From NCBI GenBank assembly GCA_900317285.1, contig ONGA01000012.1:1-64000 (forward strand): a stretch of DNA of 64,000 nucleotides, written 5' to 3'. The notes under the pieces are model-generated. The model saw nothing but the letters and a program-made list of their open reading frames with translations, was not told where the DNA came from and ran no database searches. A program made the translations under genes and the position numbers. Below, in pieces: positions 1 to 8,616 of the stretch (its first letter is position 1; each line of letters opens with the position of its first letter). The DNA comes from an uncultured Bacteroidales bacterium (GTDB taxonomy: Bacteria; Bacteroidota; Bacteroidia; Bacteroidales; P3).

Positions 1-67
1 GGTAGCCGATGACGGTGCCGACGGTGCCGGAAAAGCCGCCGAGGATGCCTTGATGGAGTTTTGCCAT
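1..67 (-). CDS. DUF6266 family protein, N-terminal fragment
   Basis: The ATG is the complement of bases 65-67, and the frame runs off the left edge of the window. The 22 visible codons read MAKLHQGILGGFSGTVGTVI and then GY. This glycine-rich start is characteristic of DUF6266 proteins, which are common in Bacteroidetes and have no assigned function. Only the N-terminus is present, so length and remaining domains cannot be judged. Family assignment rests on this short signature alone. Confidence 0.6.
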   Translation of the reverse strand, partial: MAKLHQGILGGFSGTVGTVIGY

Positions 68-409
68 GATGGTATGTGTTTAATTTTTATTCAATTACGT
101 GTATCAACTCTTACTGATGTATTACTGAAGCCTTACCTCGCTTCAATGTGTATGGATAACGGCAGGGTTGGGGAATTATTGTTCATGAATTGAAAATTGA
201 AAATTGATAATTGAAAATTGAGAAGACAACGGGATGTGTTGTTTTTTTACGACAACAGAGACAACGCGGACAACGGGCTCAGTGCAACACGCACTGAGCT
301 GGGCTGTCGCAAAAAAAGCTCCTTGCCCTTCGGGCAAAAATCTTGTAAATCTTGTAGAAATGGGACAGAGGGCACTTCAGATCAGTCCCCTGTCCCACAA
401 ATTTCAGGG
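68..409. other. Intergenic region rich in repeats and hairpins
   Basis: No convincing gene is present. From left to right it holds: an 80-bp block (121-200) repeated at 1161-1240; AATTGAAA-type microrepeats (186-222); a run of ACAAC repeats (249-274); a perfect 9-bp hairpin GCTCAGTGC/GCACTGAGC (277-285 with 291-299); a short hairpin TTGCCC/GGGCAA (323-337); and an inverted repeat TGGGACAG/CTGTCCCA (361-368 with 390-397). The last resembles REP-type palindromes. The short overlapping + strand reading frames here show no protein-like features. Confidence 0.6.
121..200. repeat. 80-bp direct repeat, copy A
   Basis: This block aligns without gaps to 1161-1240 at an offset of exactly 1040 bases. 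I count about 62 of 80 identical positions. It lies 54 bases upstream of the DUF6266 start codon on the minus strand. Both copies contain ATTACTGAAGCCTTAC near the gene-proximal end and an AATTGAAAATTG microrepeat at the distal end. Confidence 0.75.
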
Positions 410-1156
410 TCAGTCCCCTGTTTTGCTGGTTTTAGCCTCTGCGGCTGGCAAATAGATGTTGACCGGAGTGACGAGTCTCGCTATATGGTAGGTTTTGCAG
501 AATTCTGATAAGACGCTCTTCAATATGTTTGCATACTCTTCATAGAAGTAGCATGAATATTTTTCGCACGCCTTTATAAGATGGATTGAGTCAGACATTG
601 GCAAATATTCAATGAGCAAGTATTGAGGATATTTTTTCTCAATATCTCGAATCCTAATATAGCCACTTTTGCTCAACTTTTCTTCTATAATGGGATTCAA
701 TTTCTCTGCGAGATTATGAGCCAAACGAATCACATATACATTTTCTTCAACTTGGATAAAGTCATCCAAAATCTGACAATTGTTGCTATCGAAGGCTCGA
801 GAACCATTTGGAATATCGTCTGTGTAGTCACACGAACATGGGAGATCCACATAGGCTAAAGTATCATCATGATAAGTAATCAACAGCGCTGTATCTTGAT
901 CCCAATATTTAATTTCCGAATCATGACGCAACAACATACTGTCTATTGCTGTGTATTGTGCAAAGAACCAAACCGTTGTGTCACGGCTTTGTTGGTACGA
1001 TGTTGGAAACTTATAATTTAAATCCCAGTAATTAAGTGCTAGTTCTGTAATAAAACTTATTGTTTGCGAATCTCTTAGTTCCGGTTTATTAGAGCTACTA
1101 CAAGAACACAACAGACAGCTGACCAGCAGAATAGTAAAAATCTTAGAATGTTTCAT
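410..1156 (-). CDS. Hypothetical lipoprotein
   Basis: The protein is 248 residues. It opens with a lipoprotein signal peptide (MKHSKIFTILLVSCLLCSC) ending in a lipobox with Cys near residue 17-19, so it is probably anchored in an envelope membrane. The body has several paired cysteines (for example DLPCSCDY), which could form disulfides. I do not recognise a family. The last ~18 codons (TPVNIYLPAAEAKTSKTGD) run into palindromic repeat DNA downstream, so the native C-terminus may have been replaced by a repeat-encoded tail. Its upstream DNA duplicates the DNA upstream of the previous gene. Base composition is more AT-rich than the housekeeping genes to the right. Confidence 0.7.
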   Translation of the reverse strand: MKHSKIFTILLVSCLLCSCSSSNKPELRDSQTISFITELALNYWDLNYKFPTSYQQSRDTTVWFFAQYTAIDSMLLRHDSEIKYWDQDTALLITYHDDTLAYVDLPCSCDYTDDIPNGSRAFDSNNCQILDDFIQVEENVYVIRLAHNLAEKLNPIIEEKLSKSGYIRIRDIEKKYPQYLLIEYLPMSDSIHLIKACEKYSCYFYEEYANILKSVLSEFCKTYHIARLVTPVNIYLPAAEAKTSKTGD

Positions 1157-1160
1157 AGGT

Positions 1161-1240
1161 ATTACTGAAGCCTTACATCGCTTTTATGTAAAGCGATAAC
1201 GGAGGGAGGGAGGAAATATTGCTTGGGAATTGAAAATTGA
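1161..1240. repeat. 80-bp direct repeat, copy B
   Basis: Second copy of the block at 121-200, starting 5 bases upstream of the lipoprotein start codon (minus strand). This copy keeps a perfect 8-bp hairpin, ATCGCTTT/AAAGCGAT with loop TATGT (about 1178-1198), which copy A has lost. It ends in the AATTGAAAATTG microrepeat. Confidence 0.75.
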
Positions 1241-1269
1241 GAATTGGAGGTGGGAGAGAAAAAAAATCG

Positions 1270-1299
1270 TTGCATGTTTGTAATTTTTTGTATATTTGC
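1270..1299 (+). promoter_or_regulatory. Bacteroidetes-type promoter for holB
   Basis: A perfect -7 element TATATTTGC lies at 1291-1299. A TTG triplet at 1270-1272 is 18 bases upstream and could be the -33 element. The holB start codon follows 19 bases after the -7 element. It could serve the whole tight + strand gene run that follows. Confidence 0.6.
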
Positions 1300-1318
1300 A
1301 ATTTTAATATAAATATAT

Positions 1319-2362
1319 ATGCAGTTTAAAGATATTGTCGGACAGCGAGATACCATCAACCGCCTGACGTCGGTCATCGACAGCGGGCGCGTGAGTCATG
1401 CCCAGATGGTCCTCGGCGGGATGGCCGCCGCCACGCCGCTGGCGCTGGCGTATCTGCAATATCTCGTGTGTGAGCACCGCCAGCATTATGAGGGCGGGGA
1501 GCTGCGGGCCGACTCCTGCGGCGAGTGTCCGTCGTGCAAGAAGATGGCGTCGCTGATGCATCCCGACCTGCACATGGTGTTTCCCACGGCGGCGACGTCG
1601 CGTGTGAAGGAGAAGCCGTGGAGCGGCGAGTTCCGTGGCGAGTTCCGCGATTTCCTTCTGCAAAACGGGGGACGCGGCAACCTTGACGACTGGTATGCCT
1701 TCCTCGGCATCGAGAACAAGCAGGGGCTTATCCGCGAGATGGATGCCGACGATGTGGTGGAGACCCTGGGGCTGAAGGCCTATGAGGGTGGCTGGCGCAT
1801 CATGGTCATCTGGATGGCGGAGAAGATGAATGCCGCTTTCGCCAACAAGCTGCTCAAGACCCTCGAGGAGCCCCTCCCCGGCACGCTGCTGATGCTCCTT
1901 GCCGAGGACGACGAGAAGATGCTGCCGACCATCAAGAGCAGGGTGCAGACCATCAGAATCCAGAATCCGGAATCAAAGGTTAAGAATTCTGACAACGCGG
2001 AGTTTGCCGGGCTGCTGGTGGGATGGCTGCGTATGCTTTTCAAACTGAAGATGAAGGAGTTGTCGGGTCAGGTGGACAAGATGGCGACGCTGAACCGCGA
2101 GCAGCTGAAGCAGTTCCTGCAGTATGCCATGGGAGTGATGCGCGACTGTTTCCTCTCGACGGCGGCCGGCGTTCCCTGTGCTTTGGGCTCGGGCGACGAG
2201 AAGTTTGATTCGCAATTCCCTAAAATGATAACTGTCAACAATATAGAAACTATAGAAGCTGCCTTTGACGATGCCATTTTCGCCATCGAACGCAACGCCT
2301 ATGCGAAGATAGCCCTGATGGAGCTGTCGTTCCGCATGAGCAAGGCGTTGAAGAAGAGATGA
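1319..2362 (+). CDS. holB: DNA polymerase III delta' subunit
   Basis: 347 residues, close to the family's usual length. Delta' is part of the clamp loader that places the sliding clamp on DNA. The start QFKDIVGQRDTINRL and the motif KLLKTLEEP are typical of DnaX/HolB AAA+ proteins. A CGECPSCKK knuckle provides the zinc-binding cysteines. The P-loop region (GGMAAATPLA) lacks the GK pair, as expected for delta', which does not hydrolyse ATP. Residues about 215-223 (RIQNPESKVKN) come from a short AGAATCC-type microrepeat and may be an insertion. It is followed 34 bases later by the RicT-like gene, a conserved order in Bacteroidetes. Confidence 0.85.
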   Translation: MQFKDIVGQRDTINRLTSVIDSGRVSHAQMVLGGMAAATPLALAYLQYLVCEHRQHYEGGELRADSCGECPSCKKMASLMHPDLHMVFPTAATSRVKEKPWSGEFRGEFRDFLLQNGGRGNLDDWYAFLGIENKQGLIREMDADDVVETLGLKAYEGGWRIMVIWMAEKMNAAFANKLLKTLEEPLPGTLLMLLAEDDEKMLPTIKSRVQTIRIQNPESKVKNSDNAEFAGLLVGWLRMLFKLKMKELSGQVDKMATLNREQLKQFLQYAMGVMRDCFLSTAAGVPCALGSGDEKFDSQFPKMITVNNIETIEAAFDDAIFAIERNAYAKIALMELSFRMSKALKKR

Positions 2363-2396
2363 GCGGGAGGTGTCGGTGAAGAAATGAAATTTAGAA

Positions 2397-4091
2397 ATGG
2401 AAGAACAGAAAGACAAGAAAGAGATTGTTCCTGAAGAGGACGTCAAGGTCATGGAGGAGAAACTCCCTGACGATATCGTCATTGACGAGGAGGAGACCGT
2501 AGCATCGGCCGAGGACCTTGCCAATTTCATGAAGAACCGCCGCAAGGCGCAGCAGGAGAAGAAGCAGGTGGAGCGGGAGAACCCCGAGGTGGAGGAATAC
2601 CACAGCGAGGAGAGCCAGCTCGACCCCTACCTGGAGCCCGACCCCGAGATTCCGTGGGTGAAGTATGAGGAGCCCGAATTCCTGACCCGCGGCTGCAGCC
2701 GCAAGCCCGAGAGCTACAAGCCCGTGTGCTCGTGCGAGTGCCGCAGCTGCTCGAAGGTGACGTCGACCAACTGGATGGCCGGTATCCGCCAGCCCAGCGA
2801 CCGCCCCTTTGACTGTGTGGAGGTGCGATTCAAGAACAACCACAAGGAATTCTACCGTCTCCCCGACGGCCTGGAAGTCACCGAAGGCGATGTGGTGGCC
2901 GTGGAGGGACAGCCGGGCCACGATGTGGGCATCGTGAGCCTGTCGGGCGAGCTTTGCCGCCTGCAGATGCGCAAACATCGCATCAATCCCGAGTCGGAGA
3001 ACATCAAGAAGCTCTTCCGCCGTGCCAAGGACACCGACATCGACCGGTGGGCCGAGACGCTGAAGGAGGAGCGCGCCGCCCTTATCCGCACGCGTCAGAT
3101 AGTGGCCGACATGCACCTCGACATGAAGGTGAACGATGTGGAGTTCCAAGGCGACCATTCGAAGGCGATATTCTACTACACTGCCGACGAGCGTGTGGAC
3201 TTCCGCGAGCTCATCAAGGTGCTCGCCGAGGTGTTCCGTGTGCGCATCGAGATGAAGCAGATCGGTGTGCGCCAGGAGGCAGGCAAGGTGGGCGGCATCG
3301 GCACCTGCGGCCGCGAGCTGTGCTGCTCGACGTGGCTCACCACCTTCAAGAGTGTGACCACCTCTTCCGCCAAGACGCAGCAGATACTCCCGAACCCGCA
3401 GAAACTCGCCGGACAATGCGGCAAGCTGAAATGCTGCCTCAACTTCGAATACGAGGTGTATGCCGACGCGCTGAAGAAATTTCCGCCCGCCAACCAGTCC
3501 ATCCGGTTCAAGAAGGGCCTCGCGCTGTACAAGAAGACCGATGTGTTCCGCGGCATCATGTGGTATGCCTATGAGGGCCAGAACGACCTCATTGCCGTGA
3601 AGGCCGAGGATGTGAAAGCCATCATCGAGATGAACCGTCGCCAGGAGTACCCCGAGCAGTTGGAAGACTACCAGGTGGAGCTCATGTCGACTTCCGCCCT
3701 GGCGCAGGAGAGTACCGACGAGGAGGTGGAGCGCGAACTCAAGCGCCTCTCGGAGGGTGGCAACGGCGTGGTAGGCGAGGAGAAGCCCGCCCCCCGTGCC
3801 GAGCGTGGCGAACGTGGCGAGCGTCGAGAGAATCGCGACAACCGTGGTCCGCGCGGCGAACGTGGCGACCGTAACCGTGGCTCGCGAGGCGAACGTGGTG
3901 ACCGTTCCGAGCGTGGCGACCGTGGAGAGCGTGGAGAACGAGGCGAGCGCCGAGAGGAACGCCGTGAGCGTCCCGCCAAAGCGGAGCAGCAGCCCCGTGA
4001 GCCCCGTGAGCAGCGCAACAACAAACCCAAGAACAACAACAATGGCGACCAGCCCCGCCGCAGCGGTGGCGGTCGCGACAGAAGGGGATAA
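2397..4091 (+). CDS. PSP1-domain (RicT/YaaT-like) protein with arginine-rich tail
   Basis: 564 residues. An acidic N-terminus (1-90) precedes the PSP1 core (roughly 130-390). The core carries clustered cysteines in GGIGTCGRELCCSTW and GQCGKLKCCLNFEY. In Bacillus subtilis the relative RicT (YaaT) works with RicA and RicF as an iron-sulfur complex affecting RNA processing; the role in Bacteroidetes is not established. The last ~110 residues are low-complexity RGER/RGDR repeats encoded by degenerate 9-12-base tandem repeats, similar to RNA-binding RGG tails. It sits between holB and gldH, with gldH starting 1 base after its stop, so translation is probably coupled. Family call is firm; function is inferred. 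Confidence 0.82.
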   Translation: MEEQKDKKEIVPEEDVKVMEEKLPDDIVIDEEETVASAEDLANFMKNRRKAQQEKKQVERENPEVEEYHSEESQLDPYLEPDPEIPWVKYEEPEFLTRGCSRKPESYKPVCSCECRSCSKVTSTNWMAGIRQPSDRPFDCVEVRFKNNHKEFYRLPDGLEVTEGDVVAVEGQPGHDVGIVSLSGELCRLQMRKHRINPESENIKKLFRRAKDTDIDRWAETLKEERAALIRTRQIVADMHLDMKVNDVEFQGDHSKAIFYYTADERVDFRELIKVLAEVFRVRIEMKQIGVRQEAGKVGGIGTCGRELCCSTWLTTFKSVTTSSAKTQQILPNPQKLAGQCGKLKCCLNFEYEVYADALKKFPPANQSIRFKKGLALYKKTDVFRGIMWYAYEGQNDLIAVKAEDVKAIIEMNRRQEYPEQLEDYQVELMSTSALAQESTDEEVERELKRLSEGGNGVVGEEKPAPRAERGERGERRENRDNRGPRGERGDRNRGSRGERGDRSERGDRGERGERGERREERRERPAKAEQQPREPREQRNNKPKNNNNGDQPRRSGGGRDRRG

Positions 4092-4092
4092 T

Positions 4093-4569
4093 ATGTCGAG
4101 CAAATTCATAAAACCCATACTCATTGCCCTGGCTTTCGTGCTGGCATCGTGCGACGGTAGCGTCTACTATTCCGAGTACGTGCATGTTGACGAGCAGGGC
4201 TGGAATCCCGCCGATTCGGCGTGCTTTGATGTCGAGGTGACCGACACCAACCGCATCTACAACTTCCTTGTGGAGGTGCGCAACAGTGTCACCTACCCCT
4301 ACAGCAACACCTTCCTCTTCATCAACACCACCTTCCCCGACGGCAGCATTGCCCGCGACACCATGGAGTACCCCCTTGCCGACCCTGCAGGGCAGTGGTA
4401 CGGCAAGCGCTCGGGTCGCTATGTCGACACGCGCTATTACTTCCGCCGCAATGCCCGTTTCCCAATGCCCGGCACCTACCATTTCGCCCTCACCAACGGT
4501 ATGCGCGACAGTGCCGTCAGCGGCCTGAAGGATATCGGCCTCAGAATAGAGTTCAGTAATTTGAAATAA
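4093..4569 (+). CDS. gldH: GldH family lipoprotein
   Basis: 158 residues. I chose the ATG at 4093, directly after the RicT-like stop, because it gives a proper lipoprotein signal (LIALAFVLASC). An upstream in-frame start would overlap the arginine-rich tail. Family hallmarks are visible: YNFLVEVRNSVTYPYSN, FLFINTTFPDG, DTMEYPLADPAGQWYG. GldH was defined as a gliding-motility lipoprotein in Flavobacterium, and homologues are kept in non-gliding Bacteroidetes. Its exact role is unknown, although the window contains T9SS cargo. The order ricT-like, gldH, PBP1A is a known conserved neighbourhood. Confidence 0.85.
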   Translation: MSSKFIKPILIALAFVLASCDGSVYYSEYVHVDEQGWNPADSACFDVEVTDTNRIYNFLVEVRNSVTYPYSNTFLFINTTFPDGSIARDTMEYPLADPAGQWYGKRSGRYVDTRYYFRRNARFPMPGTYHFALTNGMRDSAVSGLKDIGLRIEFSNLK

Positions 4570-4576
4570 CAGCACC

Positions 4577-6823
4577 ATGAAGAGCGACGAAAAGGGCGAA
4601 AAGCCTAAGTATATCAAGACCATGTGGCAGGTGTTCGCCGGTGTGTGGGCGTTCATCCTCCTCTTCTTCTTCTTCCTTTCGTTGGGATGGATAGGTTTCA
4701 TGCCCTCTTTCGAGGAGTTGGAGAATCCGCGTAGCCTGCAGGCCTCCGAAGTGTTGAGCGACGATGGCGAGGTGTTGGGCTACATTGGTCTCGAGAACCG
4801 CTCGAACATCACCTACGAGCAGCTCTCGCCGAACCTTGTCAACGCCCTTGTCGCCACGGAGGATGTGCGATTCTACAAACATTCCGGCATCGACCCCCGT
4901 TCGCTTTTCCGCGTGCTCTTCAAGACCGTGCTTGGACGACACGGCTCGTCGGGCGGCGGCTCCACCATCACCCAGCAGCTGGCCAAGAACCTCTTCCCCC
5001 GCGAGCACCACAGCCTTTTCGGGACGGTGTTCTCGAAATTCAAGGAGTGGGTGGTTGCCGTGAAACTGGAGCACAACTATTCGAAGCAGGAAATCATTGC
5101 CATGTATTTCAATACTGTCGATTTCGGCAGCAATTCCTACGGCATCAAGACCGCTTCGAAAACCTTCTTCGACAAGACACCGTCGGAGCTTGATGTCGAC
5201 GAAGCCGCCATGCTTGTGGGACTTTTGAAGGCTCCCACCTCCTACAGCCCCGTGCTCCACCCCGAGGCTGCCAAGGAGCGCCGCAATACCGTGCTCTACC
5301 AGATGAACCGCTACGATTACCTCTCGGATGAGGACTTTGAGAAGTTCAAGGAGAAGGAACTGGACATGAGCCGCTACACGCCCCAGACCCACAACGACGG
5401 TATTGCCACCTACCTGCGTGAGTACCTGCGCGGTTACATGAAAGACTGGTGCAAGCATCACCGCAAGCCCAACGGCGAATACTACAACGTGCACAAAGAC
5501 GGTCTGAAAATCTACACCACCATCGACTCCCGCATGCAACGTTATGCCGAACAGGCTGTGCGTGAGCACTTCAGCAAAGAGATACAGCCCGCTTTCGAAC
5601 GGGAACTCAAGGCTCGCAAGGGCAACCCCTTCTGCAATATCAGCAAGGAGCAGGAGCAGAAATTCCTTGAGCAGGCCATGAAAAACAGCGACCGCTACCG
5701 TTATCTGAAGTCTGAGGGATACAGCCAGAAGGAGATACGCGCCAACTTCAACGAGAAAGTGCGGATGCGCGTCTTCAGTTGGCAGGGAGTCAAGGATACC
5801 ACGCTCACGCCATGGGATTCGCTCATCTATTGCAAGAAATTCCTCAATGCGGGTTTGATGTCTGTGGAGCCTGGCACGGGCTATGTCAAAGCCTATGTGG
5901 GTGGTATCAACTACCGCTTCTTTAAGTATGACAACGTGCAGAGCCACAGGCAGGTGGGTTCTACCTTCAAACCGTTTGTCTATACCATGGCGCTGCAGGA
6001 TTTGGGAATGTTCCCATGCACAGAGGTGCCCAACTCGGAGGTGTGCTTCGAGGTGTGGAATGCTCCCGACTGGTGTCCCAAGAATTCGTCGCATGAACGT
6101 GAGGGTCAGATGGTTACATTGAAATGGGCGCTGGCGCACTCCATCAACTGGGTCTCGGCCTATCTCATGAAACAGGGTTCCCCTGAGCAGGTGATCAACA
6201 TTGCCCGCAAGATGGGAGTCCAGAGCCCCATCGACGCAGTGCCTGCCATTTGCGTGGGCACCCCTGAAATCACGGTCTACGAGATGGCGGGAGCCATGGC
6301 TACTTTTGCCAACAAGGGTGAGTATGTGGAGCCTATTTTCATCACCCGCATCGAAGACAACAAGGGCATGGTGCTTGAACGCTTCACCGCCAAACGAAGC
6401 GAAGCCCTCAGCGAAGCTACCGCCTATATGATGCTCGAACTCATGAAAGGCGTTGTGCAGACGGGTACGGGTGCGCGACTCAACTACCGCTACAAACTCA
6501 ACCAGTACTCCACCGCCATCGCCGGCAAGACCGGCACCACGCAGAACAATTCCGACTGCTGGTTTGTGGGTATCACCCCCAAGCTTGCGACAGCCGTGTG
6601 GACAGGCGGCGAGCTGCGTTCCATCCATTTCCGCAACATGACCTACGGACAGGGTGCCGCCATGGCGCTTCCCATCTTTGGCGTCTATATGCAGAAAATC
6701 TACCAGGACAAGAAAATTAACTTCTATCGCGGCGACTTCGATCGGCCAAGCCTGCCTATAGAGATGGACTGCTCGAATTTCCAACAGGAGATTCAGAACG
6801 AGGACTTTGAGTGGGATTTTTGA
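4577..6823 (+). CDS. Class A penicillin-binding protein (PBP1A type)
   Basis: 748 residues. One membrane segment (about 17-40) anchors a periplasmic enzyme that polymerises and cross-links peptidoglycan. The glycosyltransferase domain shows EDVRFYKHSGID (catalytic Glu about residue 95) and GGSTITQQLAKNLF. The transpeptidase domain shows RQVGSTFKP (nucleophile Ser about 462), the SIN motif in AHSINWVSAY, and KTGTTQNNSD. Length and order match bifunctional PBPs. Seven bases separate it from gldH, and its 3' end overlaps rlmN by 17 bases. Confidence 0.93.
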   Translation: MKSDEKGEKPKYIKTMWQVFAGVWAFILLFFFFLSLGWIGFMPSFEELENPRSLQASEVLSDDGEVLGYIGLENRSNITYEQLSPNLVNALVATEDVRFYKHSGIDPRSLFRVLFKTVLGRHGSSGGGSTITQQLAKNLFPREHHSLFGTVFSKFKEWVVAVKLEHNYSKQEIIAMYFNTVDFGSNSYGIKTASKTFFDKTPSELDVDEAAMLVGLLKAPTSYSPVLHPEAAKERRNTVLYQMNRYDYLSDEDFEKFKEKELDMSRYTPQTHNDGIATYLREYLRGYMKDWCKHHRKPNGEYYNVHKDGLKIYTTIDSRMQRYAEQAVREHFSKEIQPAFERELKARKGNPFCNISKEQEQKFLEQAMKNSDRYRYLKSEGYSQKEIRANFNEKVRMRVFSWQGVKDTTLTPWDSLIYCKKFLNAGLMSVEPGTGYVKAYVGGINYRFFKYDNVQSHRQVGSTFKPFVYTMALQDLGMFPCTEVPNSEVCFEVWNAPDWCPKNSSHEREGQMVTLKWALAHSINWVSAYLMKQGSPEQVINIARKMGVQSPIDAVPAICVGTPEITVYEMAGAMATFANKGEYVEPIFITRIEDNKGMVLERFTAKRSEALSEATAYMMLELMKGVVQTGTGARLNYRYKLNQYSTAIAGKTGTTQNNSDCWFVGITPKLATAVWTGGELRSIHFRNMTYGQGAAMALPIFGVYMQKIYQDKKINFYRGDFDRPSLPIEMDCSNFQQEIQNEDFEWDF

Positions 6824-7859
6824 TGAATTGAAAATTGAAAATCAGAAATTGAAAACTAATCTTCTAGGTCAAACACTTTCGGAGTTGCAAATCCTCTGTG
6901 CTGAAGAGGGGTTTCCTCGTTTTGCCGCCAAGCAGATTTGTGACTGGCTCTATAAGAAGCGTGTCGATAGCATCGACGCTATGACCAACCTTTCGAAATT
7001 GCAGCGGGCACGGCTGAACAAGATGGCTTATATCGGTCGTGAGGCTCCCGTGCGTTGCCAGGTGTCGAAGGACGGCACGAAGAAATACCTCTTTCCTGTG
7101 CTCGATGGTCATTTTATAGAAGCTGTCTTCATTCCCGACGACGACCGCGCCACCCTCTGTGTCTCCTGTCAGGTGGGCTGCAAGATGGGTTGCCGATTCT
7201 GTGTCACTGGTCAACAGGGATTCCATGGTAACCTCGCTGCCGGCGATATACTCAACCAGATGTTTGGCATTCCCGAGTTTGAGAGGTTGACCAACGTGGT
7301 ATTTATGGGCATGGGTGAGCCGATGGACAATCTCGATGCTATACTCGCCGCCACCCAGGTGATGACTGCCGACTGGGGGCTCAGCTGGAGTCCCAAACGC
7401 ATCACTGTCAGTAGTGTGGGTATCATTCCCGGACTGAAACGATTCCTCGACGAGAGCCAATGCCATCTTGCCATCAGTCTCCATAATCCCGTGGCGCAGG
7501 AACGCCTTGCGGTGATGCCGGTGCAGAAAGCTTTTCCTCTGAATGAGGTGCTGGCGTTGCTGAGAAAGTATGACTGGAGCGGACAGCGTCGCCTCTCGTT
7601 CGAGTACACGATGTTCCGTGGGATGAATGACGACCTTGCTCACGCACAGCGACTTGTCGAGATATTGAAGGGACTTGACTGCCGCGTGAACCTGATACGC
7701 TTCCATGAGTCGTCGGAAGCTCCCTACAAGACCTCCACGCCTACCGCCATTGCGGCGTTTCAAAGTTACCTGAACAGAAACGGTGTCATCTGTACCCTTC
7801 GAGCCTCTCGCGGCCAAGACATTGACGCTGCTTGCGGTCTGTTGGCAGGGAAGGAATGA
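6807..7859 (+). CDS. rlmN: 23S rRNA (adenine-C2)/tRNA methyltransferase RlmN
   Basis: 350 residues. This radical-SAM enzyme methylates C2 of an adenosine in 23S rRNA and in some tRNAs. The cluster motif is visible as GCKMGCRFC (Cys about 125, 129, 132), and the C-terminal catalytic Cys lies in DIDAACG (about 343). The first in-frame start is a TTG at 6807 inside the PBP1A gene. The first ~18 codons (MSGIFDELKIENQKLKTN) are encoded by AATTGAAA-type microrepeat DNA, and family homology begins at LLGQTLSELQ. Alternative TTG starts lie inside the repeat, so the true N-terminus is uncertain. Confidence 0.92.
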   Translation: MSGIFDELKIENQKLKTNLLGQTLSELQILCAEEGFPRFAAKQICDWLYKKRVDSIDAMTNLSKLQRARLNKMAYIGREAPVRCQVSKDGTKKYLFPVLDGHFIEAVFIPDDDRATLCVSCQVGCKMGCRFCVTGQQGFHGNLAAGDILNQMFGIPEFERLTNVVFMGMGEPMDNLDAILAATQVMTADWGLSWSPKRITVSSVGIIPGLKRFLDESQCHLAISLHNPVAQERLAVMPVQKAFPLNEVLALLRKYDWSGQRRLSFEYTMFRGMNDDLAHAQRLVEILKGLDCRVNLIRFHESSEAPYKTSTPTAIAAFQSYLNRNGVICTLRASRGQDIDAACGLLAGKE

Positions 7860-7929
7860 TAGCGGCCTAATATATTTTTTTGTTTCTTCCTCTGCACAAT
7901 AATACGCACGGATGCGCGTTATATGTGTT

Positions 7930-8613
7930 ATGAAGAAAAAAATTGTGGTATTGACCGGTGCGGGCATCAGCGCTGAAAGTGGTATCTCGACCTTTCGTGA
8001 CAGCGATGGTCTGTGGGAGCACTACCGAGTGGAGGACGTGGCGACCCACGAAGCCTATGAGCGTGACCCCGAACTGGTGCTGAATTTCTACAACGAACGC
8101 CGTCGTCAACTCTTCCAGGCGCAACCCAACGAGGCACACCGTCAGCTTGTGAGGCTGGAAGAGAAATATGACGTGCGTATTATCACCCAGAATATTGACG
8201 ATTTGCATGAACGTGCAGGCTCCACGCATGTGCTGCATCTGCATGGCGAATTGACCAAAGGGCGTTCCGACCGTAATCCTGATCTCATTGTGGAGGTGGG
8301 AGACAAGGACATCCGACTTGGTGACAAGGCTCCCGACGGTACTCAGTTGCGGCCCCATATTGTGTGGTTCGGTGAGGCGGTGCCCAACATCGAGCCCGCT
8401 GCCGCCCTCTGCGAGGGGGCCGACATATTCATTGTTGTCGGCACATCAATGGCCGTCTATCCCGCTGCAGGGTTGATCCACTATGTGCAACACGGTGTGC
8501 CGTGCTACGTGGTCGACCCCAAAGAAGTCCCTGTCAGCCATCCCGTGACATTCATCAAAGAGGTCGCCACCAAGGGGGTGACTCGGTTGGTAAACCAATT
8601 AATGGAGGATTAA
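7930..8613 (+). CDS. cobB: Sir2 family NAD-dependent protein deacylase
   Basis: 227 residues from the ATG at 7930; an in-frame ATG at 7912 would add six residues (MRVICV). Sirtuin motifs are clear: VLTGAGISAESGISTFR, TQNIDDLHERAG and LHLHGEL with the catalytic His. The four zinc-ribbon cysteines of many sirtuins are absent, so this looks like a zinc-less relative. The FYNERRRQL segment keeps the Tyr and Arg (YxxR) that select acidic acyl groups in E. coli CobB and SIRT5, which suggests desuccinylase activity. It is separated from rlmN by about 70 bases and from the next gene by 3. Confidence 0.9.
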   Translation: MKKKIVVLTGAGISAESGISTFRDSDGLWEHYRVEDVATHEAYERDPELVLNFYNERRRQLFQAQPNEAHRQLVRLEEKYDVRIITQNIDDLHERAGSTHVLHLHGELTKGRSDRNPDLIVEVGDKDIRLGDKAPDGTQLRPHIVWFGEAVPNIEPAAALCEGADIFIVVGTSMAVYPAAGLIHYVQHGVPCYVVDPKEVPVSHPVTFIKEVATKGVTRLVNQLMED

Positions 8614-8616
8614 AAC

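Noticed and set aside
2391-4124. 577-residue open frame opposite the RicT-like gene
   Set aside because: It is a shadow of the GC-rich coding strand; it has no family features and the + strand gene is certain.
4553-6784. 743-residue frame opposite PBP1A
   Set aside because: Antisense artefact of codon bias; the PBP1A motifs fix the real frame.
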